Origin: JALZAA01 sp046724435
GTDB taxonomy: Bacteria > Actinomycetota > Acidimicrobiia > IMCC26256 > JACDBD01
NCBI GenBank assembly: GCA_046724435.1
Contig: JBKOWN010000053.1
Span: 1 to 44,559, forward strand
Reading direction: 5' to 3'
DNA: 44,559 nt
Position 1 is the first letter of the stretch, and every line of letters begins with the position of its first letter. A program made the position numbers and the translations under genes. The notes beneath the pieces were generated by a model, which worked only from the letters and a program-made list of their open reading frames with translations, did not search any database and had not been told where the DNA came from. This document shows, piece by piece, positions 8,480 to 14,656 of this stretch.

Positions 8480-8505
8480 GCCAACAAGCTTGTCAGACCG
8501 CGCCG

Positions 8506-8511
8506 TAGGCT
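8506..8511 (+). promoter_or_regulatory. -10 box TAGGCT of the hydrolase gene
   Basis: TAGGCT lies 16 nt before the leader element copy at 8528. Transcription would begin near 8518, leaving a 5' UTR of about 65 nt. A GTG at 8520 is in frame with the hydrolase, but the leader element and Shine-Dalgarno favour the ATG at 8583. Confidence 0.5.
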
Positions 8512-8527
8512 CCGGACGCGTGGCGGC

Positions 8528-8572
8528 GGCGGCTTTCGCGGCGGTTGCCACAGAGCCGGGCTTGCAACAGCG
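8528..8572 (+). repeat. leader element copy A (upstream of the hydrolase)
   Basis: Most diverged copy of the window's recurrent leader element and the only one on the plus strand, where it reads into the plus-strand hydrolase. It starts GGCGGCTTT and ends with GAGCCGGGCTTGCAAC, followed by AGGAGAGGG and the ATG at 8583. GTTGC and GCAAC can pair around the AGC-CGG-GCT core, whereas other copies pair CGCA and TGCG at the equivalent place, so the stem may be kept with different bases. Confidence 0.6.
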
Positions 8573-8582
8573 CAGGAGAGGG

Positions 8583-9461
8583 ATGCATCAGGGCCGCGTC
8601 ACCGCCAACGGGATCGACTTCGCCTACCTCGAGGAGGGGCCGGCGGACGGGCCGCTGGCGCTGTGCCTCCACGGCTTCCCCGACCACGCGCGGACCTACG
8701 AGGCGCTCCTCGGCGAGCTGGCCGAAGAGGGCTTCCACGCGGTGGCGCCGTGGATGCGCGGCTATCACCCGACCGGCCTCGCGCCTGACGGCAACTACCA
8801 GGTCGCGTCACTGGCACTCGACGCTGTCGCACTGGCCGACGAGCTGGCGGGCGACGGGTCGGCGGTGTTGGTCGGTCACGACTGGGGCGCGATGGCGGCC
8901 TATACCGCCGTCGCCCATGCACCACAGAGGTTCGGCCGCCTCGCCGACATGGCCGTGCCGCACGCCGGCGCGCTGGGCCAGCACATCTTCGACCCCGCGC
9001 AGCTGAAGCGCTCGTGGTACCAGTTCTTCTTCCAGCTCCCGGTCTCAGACGCGGTCATGACGATGAACGACTTCGCGATCGTCGACCGGCTGTGGCGCGA
9101 CTGGTCACCCGGCTACGAGCCCGACCCCGACTTCATGGCCGACCTGAAGAAGACGCTGGCGGCACCGGGGACGCTGCCGGCCGCCCTCGACTACTACCGG
9201 TTCGTGTACGGCTCCAAGGAGCCGGACCCCGCACTCGCCGACGTGCAGTCCGCCTACCTGCAGCCGACGCCCGTGCCGACCCTGTACCTCCACGGGACCG
9301 ACGACGGCGTCATGGGCGCCGAGATCGTCGTCGAGGACGAGCTGCGGCCGCACTTCCCGGCCGGTCTCGAGCTCGTGATGGTGCCCGGCACCGGGCACTT
9401 CCTCCATCTCGAGGAGCCCGACGTCGTCAACCACCGCATCGTGACCTTCCTTCTCGGCTGA
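8583..9461 (+). CDS. alpha/beta hydrolase (epoxide hydrolase/dehalogenase-like)
   Basis: A 292-aa alpha/beta hydrolase with oxyanion motif LHGFPDH near residue 29, nucleophile elbow VGHDWGA with Asp100, an acid in HGTDDG near residue 242, and catalytic His in GTGHFLHLEEP near residue 275. The Asp nucleophile and the following Trp are typical of epoxide hydrolases and haloalkane dehalogenases, rather than Ser esterases. The ATG at 8583 has AGGAGAGGG directly upstream, and the leader element ends just before that. It is a single-gene unit ending at a 46-nt inverted repeat. Confidence 0.9.
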   Translation: MHQGRVTANGIDFAYLEEGPADGPLALCLHGFPDHARTYEALLGELAEEGFHAVAPWMRGYHPTGLAPDGNYQVASLALDAVALADELAGDGSAVLVGHDWGAMAAYTAVAHAPQRFGRLADMAVPHAGALGQHIFDPAQLKRSWYQFFFQLPVSDAVMTMNDFAIVDRLWRDWSPGYEPDPDFMADLKKTLAAPGTLPAALDYYRFVYGSKEPDPALADVQSAYLQPTPVPTLYLHGTDDGVMGAEIVVEDELRPHFPAGLELVMVPGTGHFLHLEEPDVVNHRIVTFLLG

Positions 9462-9471
9462 TCCGCTCCGT

Positions 9472-9517
9472 CGTTGGGTCGAAAACCCGCGCTCTACGCG
9501 AGGTTTCCGACCCAACG
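9472..9517. terminator. 46-nt inverted repeat between convergent genes (probable bidirectional terminator)
   Basis: Outer arms CGTTGGGTCG and CGACCCAACG pair perfectly. After one mismatch, AAACC pairs with GGTTT, then CGCG with CGCG, closing on a CTCTA loop, for about 19 pairs. It lies 10 nt after the hydrolase stop and 14 nt before the end of the minus-strand peptidase gene. There is no long T-run on either side. The same outer arms and total length recur at 29954-29999. Confidence 0.65.
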
Positions 9518-9531
9518 CACCGGACCGGGTC

Positions 9532-11037
9532 CTAACGCGCGACGCCGCAGCCGGGCGGCCCGATGTAGCGGTCCCACAGCGTCCGGACCGCGTCCGCCTG
9601 ACCGGGCAGCGCGGCGGCGATCTCGTCCCGCAGCTCGGCCGGCGTGATGATCCCGAATGCGTGACGGGCGACGACACTCCGTAGCGCGGCGACCGTCGCA
9701 TCGCGACCGGCGACGCCCGCCAGCGCGAAGTAGAAGCCGGGCGCCTGGTCGTAGATCAGGGCGCCGTACTCGTCCGCCGACCTGAACGCGGTCGTCGGCC
9801 GGTCGGCGCAGTCGCCCGCGGTGTCACCCGGGAAGCCGAGCCCGCCGAGCCCGCTGCAGTCACCGCCCACATCGCTCTGCTGGGGGGCCACGAGACACAT
9901 CGAGTACTGCGCCAGCGGCTCGTCCACGACCGGCGCGCGGATCGAGTCGTTACCGACGACCGCGTGCCACCACTGGTGGGCGAGTTCGTGGCCGAGCGTC
10001 AGCGCGGCGACGCCCTGCGGCCCGTTCTCGAGGCCCGCGATCCAGACCGCGCCCGGCCATTCCATGCCGCCGGCGTCGGGTCCGAGCGACACGGCGACGA
10101 TGTCGAGCTCCGACCAGGGATACGGCCCGTAGAGAGCCGCCAGCGTCTGAAGATCCGCGGCGCCGGCGCGCGCGGCCGCATCGACGTCGACCGCAGCGGG
10201 GCCGGTGGCGCGCACGGTCACGTCGCCGGATTGGGCTGACGCGCTGTGAAGTCCGCGGCCGATCGCGAGCGAGAGGTCGCGCAGCCCGACGCCCGACTCG
10301 GTGACGATCGTGTGCCCCCCGGAGTCCTGGCGGTCGATCGTGACGCCGCCGCTCACGACGTCGTACCCCGTGGGCACGCGGACGCGGGCGGTGATGGCGC
10401 CGGCGGCGAAGTTGCCGATGTCCCCGAAGCCCGACAGCGCGGGATCGGCGTCGGCCCCCGGAGGCAGCCAGACGGGGAACCAGTGGCCGAACTGGCTGAC
10501 GTCCGGATGCCGGGAGAGCAGCGCGATCGTGGCTTGCGTGAGCGGGCGGCCGTGCGTCGTCCCGGCACGCGGCGCCCGGTACGAGAAGCGCATCCCGACG
10601 ACGACCTTCGCTGAGGCCTTCGCCGGCACCGTCACCGTCACGACCGCGCGATCGCGCTTGGCGCGCGCGATCTTGCCGCCGACCGTGACGTCCTTCAGCT
10701 CGAGGCCGGTGTGCAGCGCGGGGAGGCCCGCGAGCATCCGGAACTGCACCTCACCTCGCTCAGGGCGCGGGACCTCGGCGCGCACACGGCCGTCGACCTT
10801 GCCCGTCCCGGGATCGATCACTGCGCTCAGCGCGTACCGGGGCGCGTCGGTGAGCGAAGCGCTTTCCAGGAGCGCGCGGCCGCCGGGCGACAGCGACGCC
10901 GACGCGGCGTCAACGTGAGGGATCGATGGGAGCGCAGGCGGGTCCGACGCTTTCGCAGCCCCCGCGCCGGCGGTGGGAACCGGCGTGATCGCGAGGAAGA
11001 CCGCCGCCGCGAGCACAACACGCGCGCCCCGGCCCAT
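9532..11037 (-). CDS. secreted M1-family-like zinc metallopeptidase
   Basis: A 501-aa protein with a signal peptide (MGRGARVVLAAAVFLAITPV, then PTAGAGA). A beta-rich region of about 300 residues precedes the zinc site HELAHQWWH near residue 350, and the third ligand lies in VVDEPLAQYS. The spacing is HExxH-18 residues-E, as in M1 gluzincins. The M1 exopeptidase GAMEN loop is represented by a related DAGGMEWPGAVW just upstream. It probably acts outside the cell on peptides. Start ATG 11037 follows GAGACT with a 6-nt gap. Its 3' end abuts a 46-nt inverted repeat shared with the convergent hydrolase. Confidence 0.88.
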   Translation of the reverse strand: MGRGARVVLAAAVFLAITPVPTAGAGAAKASDPPALPSIPHVDAASASLSPGGRALLESASLTDAPRYALSAVIDPGTGKVDGRVRAEVPRPERGEVQFRMLAGLPALHTGLELKDVTVGGKIARAKRDRAVVTVTVPAKASAKVVVGMRFSYRAPRAGTTHGRPLTQATIALLSRHPDVSQFGHWFPVWLPPGADADPALSGFGDIGNFAAGAITARVRVPTGYDVVSGGVTIDRQDSGGHTIVTESGVGLRDLSLAIGRGLHSASAQSGDVTVRATGPAAVDVDAAARAGAADLQTLAALYGPYPWSELDIVAVSLGPDAGGMEWPGAVWIAGLENGPQGVAALTLGHELAHQWWHAVVGNDSIRAPVVDEPLAQYSMCLVAPQQSDVGGDCSGLGGLGFPGDTAGDCADRPTTAFRSADEYGALIYDQAPGFYFALAGVAGRDATVAALRSVVARHAFGIITPAELRDEIAAALPGQADAVRTLWDRYIGPPGCGVAR

Positions 11038-11043
11038 CGGTCG

Positions 11044-11049
11044 AGTCTC
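11044..11049 (-). promoter_or_regulatory. -10-like box GAGACT before the M1 peptidase
   Basis: Minus strand GAGACT, CGACCG, ATG at 11037. Same hexamer and spacing as at 3668-3673. Confidence 0.4.
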
Positions 11050-11073
11050 GCAGACGTGCGCCTTGCGCGAGTG

Positions 11074-11595
11074 TCAGGAAGCCTGCGACTCGGGCCCCGC
11101 CGCGCGCGCCTCGTCGACGTGCGCGAGCGCATCGCGCAGCTGCTTGATCCAGTCGCCCTCGTGCTCGCGCACGAGCTGCACGCACCACGCAAGCGCCTCA
11201 CTGCGGCTGCGGGCGACGTTGGCCTCGACGAGCGTGTCGAGCACGGCGCGCTCTCTCATCCGCAGCCGGGTCATGACCGGGATGCTGAGCGTCGTGAACA
11301 CGACGCGCTCGCCGCCGCACTCCGCGCCCCACGCCACCTTGCGGCCGAACTTGTCCTCGGCGGCGGCGGCGATCCGGATGCGCTGCTGGCGGGTCTCCTC
11401 GCGGAAGGACTCGATCCGGGCCTGCCGGGCGGCGGCCCGGGTCTCGGCGTCCTCCCCCGCGCCCTCGGGGTCGGGGAGGCTGCCGAAGACGAGGATCTCG
11501 TCGCGGTCGTAAGTGATCTCGGGGGGTCCGCTGAACCAGCCGTCGGGCAGCCGGCCCACGAACCAGCCCTGCGTGGTACTGGAGACTGGTTTCAT
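11074..11595 (-). CDS. conserved-looking hypothetical protein, 173 aa
   Basis: Not recognised. The protein starts MKPVSSTTQGWFVGRLP, has a charged Ala/Arg/Glu-rich helix at about residues 50-80, a possible strand with GGERVVFTTLSIPV, and a C-terminal helical segment containing ARSRSEALAWCVQLVRE that recalls the helices of ribbon-helix-helix DNA-binding domains. That likeness is weak. The ATG at 11595 lies 10 nt after the HIT gene stop with no Shine-Dalgarno, and the gap carries a direct repeat TGTAATC-T-TGTAATC. It is probably the last gene of the MaoC-HIT operon. A longer frame to 11664 overlaps the HIT gene and is less likely. Confidence 0.65.
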   Translation of the reverse strand: MKPVSSTTQGWFVGRLPDGWFSGPPEITYDRDEILVFGSLPDPEGAGEDAETRAAARQARIESFREETRQQRIRIAAAAEDKFGRKVAWGAECGGERVVFTTLSIPVMTRLRMRERAVLDTLVEANVARSRSEALAWCVQLVREHEGDWIKQLRDALAHVDEARAAGPESQAS

Positions 11596-11605
11596 GATTA
11601 CAAGA

Positions 11606-12022
11606 TTACACCAAACGCTCGGCGATGCGAGTCGCCACCGCCGCCATCTCGGCGTCGCGGGCATATCTCGTCCGGGGCCAGAAGAAGCCTCGGAGACCGT
11701 CCTTCCGGCGCCGGGGGACGACGTGCACGTGGAGGTGGGGCACGCTCTGGCTCACGACGTTGTTCTCGGCCACGAAGCTCCCCTGCGCCTCCATCGCCGT
11801 GCGGACGGCGGCCTCCACCCGTTGGACCTGACGGAAGAACGGCCCCACCCGGTCCTCGGGGAGGTCGGCCAGGGTCTCGATGTGATCGCGCGGCATGACC
11901 AGCGTGTGGCCGGGGAACAAGGGCCGGTGATCGAGGAACGCCACGACGTCGTCGGTATCGAGCACGAAGTGGGCGGGGACCTCCCCCGCGATGATCTGGC
12001 AGAACTTGCAGTCGGCCGTCAC
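11606..12022 (-). CDS. HIT family protein
   Basis: A 138-aa histidine-triad protein, a nucleotide hydrolase or transferase acting on AMP-lysine-type or dinucleotide substrates. It opens with ADCKFCQIIAGEVPA, has the conserved DHRPLFPGHTLVMPRDH near residue 32, and the triad HLHVHVVPR near residue 97. The GTG at 12022 overlaps the MaoC TGA as GTGA, so translation is coupled. A much longer open frame upstream is antisense noise within the MaoC gene. Confidence 0.92.
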   Translation of the reverse strand: MTADCKFCQIIAGEVPAHFVLDTDDVVAFLDHRPLFPGHTLVMPRDHIETLADLPEDRVGPFFRQVQRVEAAVRTAMEAQGSFVAENNVVSQSVPHLHVHVVPRRRKDGLRGFFWPRTRYARDAEMAAVATRIAERLV

Positions 12023-12525
12023 TCCGGCGACGTGTACGGACGCTCCCGGGGCTTCGCCGCCTCGCGCTTGGGCACCATCACCTTGCGGCGGAAGTAACAG
12101 ACCTCTTCGCCCCGCTGGTTGAAGCCGCGCGTCTCGACCGCGACCACGCCGCGGTCGGGCTTGCTCCCAGATTCCTTCTTGTCGAGCACGGCCGTCTCGG
12201 CGTAGATGGTGTCGCCGTGGAACGTCGGCATCTTGTGCTTGAGCTCCTCGACCTCGAGGTTGGCGATGGCGACACCGCTCACGTCCGGCACACTCATCCC
12301 GAGCACCAGCGAGTACACGAGGTTGCCGACCACGACGTTCTTGCCGAACTGGGTCTGCGTCTCGGCGAACCAGGCGTCCGTGTGCAGCGGATGGTGGTTC
12401 ATCGTGATCATGCAGAAGAGATGGTCGTCGTACTCGGTGATCGTCTTCCCCGGCCAGTGCTTGTACACGTCGCCGGGCTCGAAGTCCTCGAAGTACCGCC
12501 CGAAGGGCCGCTCGTGCACGGTCAC
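12019..12525 (-). CDS. MaoC family dehydratase (mesaconyl-CoA hydratase candidate)
   Basis: A 168-aa hot-dog-fold hydratase. It shows FGRYFEDFEPGDVYKHWPGK at the start, the hydratase region with NHHPLHTDAWFAE near residue 43, VVVGNLVYSLVLGMSV near residue 63, and DTIYAETAVLDKKES. Single-domain MaoC proteins of this size accompany CitE-type lyases in actinobacterial ethylmalonyl-CoA clusters, where they hydrate mesaconyl-CoA (family knowledge). A matching lyase and a methylsuccinyl-CoA dehydrogenase candidate lie in this window, so that role is plausible but inferred. GTG 12525 is chosen for the AAGGGAG just upstream. The leader element sits before it, and HIT and an unknown follow in the operon. 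Confidence 0.85.
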   Translation of the reverse strand: MTVHERPFGRYFEDFEPGDVYKHWPGKTITEYDDHLFCMITMNHHPLHTDAWFAETQTQFGKNVVVGNLVYSLVLGMSVPDVSGVAIANLEVEELKHKMPTFHGDTIYAETAVLDKKESGSKPDRGVVAVETRGFNQRGEEVCYFRRKVMVPKREAAKPRERPYTSPE

Positions 12526-12537
12526 TATGCTCCCTTG

Positions 12538-12586
12538 GTCGCCGTCGCAAGCTCCGGCTCCTGCTGCAGCGGTCGGCAAAGCCGCC
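12538..12586 (-). repeat. leader element copy B (upstream of MaoC)
   Basis: On the minus strand it runs from GGCGGCTTTGCCGACCGC through GGAGCCGGAGCTTGCGACGG to GCGAC, followed by AAGGGAG and the MaoC GTG. A palindrome GCCACCGCGGCGGTGGC lies directly upstream at the presumed transcript start. Confidence 0.7.
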
Positions 12587-12600
12587 ACCGCCGCGGTGGC

Positions 12601-12610
12601 AGCTTACGAT
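12601..12610. promoter_or_regulatory. overlapping divergent -10 boxes
   Basis: The plus strand carries TACGAT (12605-12610), facing the monooxygenase-like gene at 12645. The minus strand carries TAAGCT (12606-12601), facing leader element B and MaoC. The two hexamers share two bases, so both polymerases cannot bind at once. Confidence 0.45.
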
Positions 12611-12644
12611 CCGCCCGACCCGTACGAAGAAGAAGAGGAACCCG

Positions 12645-12962
12645 ATGGCACAGGTCTCGATGCTCGCCAAGGTCACGGCGAAGGAAGGGAAGGGCGACGA
12701 GCTCGTCGCCGCCTTCGAGCCGCTCATCGACCAGGTCCGCAACGAGCCGGGCACGCTGCTGTACGTCATGAACCGGGCGAAGGACAACCCGAACGTGTTC
12801 TGGTTCTCCGAGCTCTACGCCGACGACGACGCCCTGGCCGCCCACAGCGGGAGCGATGCCATGGCCCAAGCCGGCCCGAAACTCGGCCCGCTGATCGCGG
12901 AGAGCGAGCTTGTTCTCGGCGAGCCCGTCCTCGCCAAGGACTTTCCCGGCCTCGCGTTCTAG
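12645..12962 (+). CDS. putative quinol monooxygenase (ABM domain)
   Basis: A 105-aa protein of the antibiotic-biosynthesis-monooxygenase ferredoxin-like fold: VSMLAKVTAKEGKGDELVAA, then EPGTLLYVMNRAKDNPNVFW, then FSELYADDDALAAHSGSDAM near residue 55. These small dimeric proteins oxidise quinols or act as heme- or dioxygen-linked enzymes; the substrate cannot be predicted. ATG 12645 has GAAGAAGAGGA upstream. It is transcribed away from MaoC, from a -10 that overlaps the MaoC promoter. Confidence 0.82.
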   Translation: MAQVSMLAKVTAKEGKGDELVAAFEPLIDQVRNEPGTLLYVMNRAKDNPNVFWFSELYADDDALAAHSGSDAMAQAGPKLGPLIAESELVLGEPVLAKDFPGLAF

Positions 12963-12990
12963 GGCAGCGCCACGCGCTTCGCGGTCAACC

Positions 12991-13419
12991 CTACGGATAC
13001 AGCACCATCTGGGTGCAGCGTTGCAACGCGATCGTGCGGCCCGACGCCTCGTTCGTGACGGTGACGTCCCATACGTGCGTCGTGCGACCAACGTGAGCGG
13101 GGACGGCTTCGCCCACCACGACGTCGCCCGGCCGCGCGCTCCCGAGGAAGTTCGTCTTGAGCTCGACCGTCGTGAACGTGGCGCCCTCGGGGAGGTTCGC
13201 ACCGGTGCCGGCGGCGCACAGCGCGTCCGCCAGCCCGACGATCACAGGTGCCCACAGGTAGCCCGTCCCGGCGATCAGCTGCTCCGTGGTCTCGAGCTGG
13301 CCCCGAACGCGGCCACGCTCCACCTCGAGCATCTCGAGCCCGATCATCGACGGAAAGCGCCCCCAGGGCGCCTCCTCGTTGAAGCGGCGCACGCCTTCTG
13401 CGCCGGTGTACTCCGCCAC
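12991..13419 (-). CDS. PaaI-type hot-dog thioesterase
   Basis: A 142-aa single hot-dog domain, probably hydrolysing acyl-CoA or aryl-CoA thioesters. Visible are EVERGRVRGQLETTEQLIAG, TGYLWAPVIVGLADALCAAG (the long central helix), and ATFTTVELKTNFLGSARPGD, the strand and turn typical of the PaaI/DUF4442 group. GTG 13419 lies 5 bases after the acyl-CoA dehydrogenase stop, so the two are co-transcribed, and the thioesterase may act on products of that pathway. Confidence 0.88.
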   Translation of the reverse strand: MAEYTGAEGVRRFNEEAPWGRFPSMIGLEMLEVERGRVRGQLETTEQLIAGTGYLWAPVIVGLADALCAAGTGANLPEGATFTTVELKTNFLGSARPGDVVVGEAVPAHVGRTTHVWDVTVTNEASGRTIALQRCTQMVLYP

Positions 13420-13424
13420 CGGAC

Positions 13425-14579
13425 TCAGATCCGGTAGCGATCGAGCAGCCCGCGCGCGATGACAAGGCGCTGGATCTCGTTCGTGCCCTCGCCGATGATC
13501 ATCAGCGGCGCGTCGCGGTAATAGCGCTCGACGGGCAGCTCGGTCGTGTAACCGACACCGCCGTGGATGCGCATCGACTCGGTCGCGATCTCGAACGCGG
13601 CTTCACTCGCGAACAGCTTCGCCATCCCGGCTTCGACGTCGGTCCGCTCCCCCGCCTCCTTGCGAGCGGCGGCATCCTCCGTCATGAGTCGCGCCGCGTG
13701 CAGCTGGGTCCCCATGTCGGCGAGCTTCATCTGGATCGCCTGGTGCTGGGCGATCGGCTTGCCGAACGTCTCGCGCTGCTGCGCGTACGTCACCGCGGCC
13801 TCGAAGGCCGCCCGTGCGACGCCCACCGCTCGCGCCGCGATGTTGATACGTCCGACCTCGAGCGCCGAGAGAATGAAGTGCTGGCCCCGGCCCAGGCCCT
13901 CGTCGCCGCCGAGGACCCAGTCGGCGTCGACGCGGTGGTCGTCGTACGTCATCTCGACAGTCTCGATGCCCTTGTAGCCGAGCTTTCCGATGTTGCGGCT
14001 CACAGTGATGCCGCCGAAGCGCTCCGCGCCCGGCTCCTTCTCGACCATGAAGCACGTGATGCCCTCGTCGGTCCGCGCCGCCAGTGCTACCAACCCGGCG
14101 CGCTGCCCGTTCGTGACCCACATCTTCGTGCCCGTGATCCGGTACTCGTCGCCGTCACGCACGGCCCGGCACGTGATCGCGCTCGTGTCGCTGCCGGCAT
14201 CGGGCTCCGAGAGCGACAACGCGCCGCGGATCTCCCCGGCAGCGAGCCTCGGGAGCCAACGCTTGCGTTGCTCGTCGGTGCCGTTTCCCTTCAAGAGGTT
14301 CGCGGCCATGACGTGCGTGTTCATCACGCCCGACAGCGACATCCACCCCGCTGACAGCTCCTCGATCACCCTGCAGTACGTCGGCAGGTCGAGGCCGAGC
14401 CCGCCGTACTCCTCGGGAATGGTCACGCCGAACAGCCCGAGGTCGCGCATCCCGTCGACGATCGCGGCCGGGTACTCGTCGGCGTGCTCGAGGTCGGACG
14501 CGACCGGCACGACTTCCCGCTCCACGAAGCGGCGCACCGTGCCGATGAGCTCGACGCGTACCTCGGGATCTGTCGCCAT
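13425..14579 (-). CDS. acyl-CoA dehydrogenase
   Basis: A 384-aa FAD flavoenzyme of normal acyl-CoA dehydrogenase length. The N-terminal helical domain has GLFGVTIPEEYGGLGLDL, the middle sheet has ALSLSEPDAGSDTSAITC and GTKMWVTNGQRA (both flavin contacts), and the C-terminal domain has RETFGKPIAQHQAIQ, RIHGGVGYTTELPVERYYRD and the catalytic Glu in IGEGTNEIQRL. It passes electrons to ETF. The chain-length preference is unknown. ATG 14579 has GAGAGGA upstream. The gene is preceded by leader element C and a -10 overlapping the LuxR-type gene's stop, and followed by a PaaI thioesterase. Confidence 0.95.
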   Translation of the reverse strand: MATDPEVRVELIGTVRRFVEREVVPVASDLEHADEYPAAIVDGMRDLGLFGVTIPEEYGGLGLDLPTYCRVIEELSAGWMSLSGVMNTHVMAANLLKGNGTDEQRKRWLPRLAAGEIRGALSLSEPDAGSDTSAITCRAVRDGDEYRITGTKMWVTNGQRAGLVALAARTDEGITCFMVEKEPGAERFGGITVSRNIGKLGYKGIETVEMTYDDHRVDADWVLGGDEGLGRGQHFILSALEVGRINIAARAVGVARAAFEAAVTYAQQRETFGKPIAQHQAIQMKLADMGTQLHAARLMTEDAAARKEAGERTDVEAGMAKLFASEAAFEIATESMRIHGGVGYTTELPVERYYRDAPLMIIGEGTNEIQRLVIARGLLDRYRI

Positions 14580-14591
14580 CGCCGTTCCTCT

Positions 14592-14640
14592 CGCCGCCGT
14601 CGCAAGCTCCGGCTTTGCGGGAGCGGTCGGCAAAGCCGCC
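14592..14640 (-). repeat. leader element copy C (upstream of acyl-CoA dehydrogenase)
   Basis: Minus strand GGCGGCTTTGCCGACCGC, then CGCAAAGCCGGAGCTTGCG, then ACGGCGGC, then GAGAGGA and ATG. CGCAA pairs with TTGCG and GC with GC around a CGGA loop, with one bulged A. It begins 10 nt after the TAGGCT box. Confidence 0.7.
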
Positions 14641-14650
14641 GCTCCCACGG

Positions 14651-14656
14651 AGCCTA
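14651..14656 (-). promoter_or_regulatory. -10 box TAGGCT overlapping the LuxR-gene stop
   Basis: The TAG stop of the regulator gene (14656-14654) forms the first three bases of TAGGCT, which serves the acyl-CoA dehydrogenase. The sequence also forms CCTAGG. Transcripts of the regulator gene run straight through this promoter. Confidence 0.5.

Noticed and set aside
8520..8582. Coding N-terminal extension of the hydrolase from GTG 8520
   Set aside because: The frame is open, but the segment is the leader element, which is not in a constant frame at its other loci, and a good Shine-Dalgarno stands before ATG 8583.
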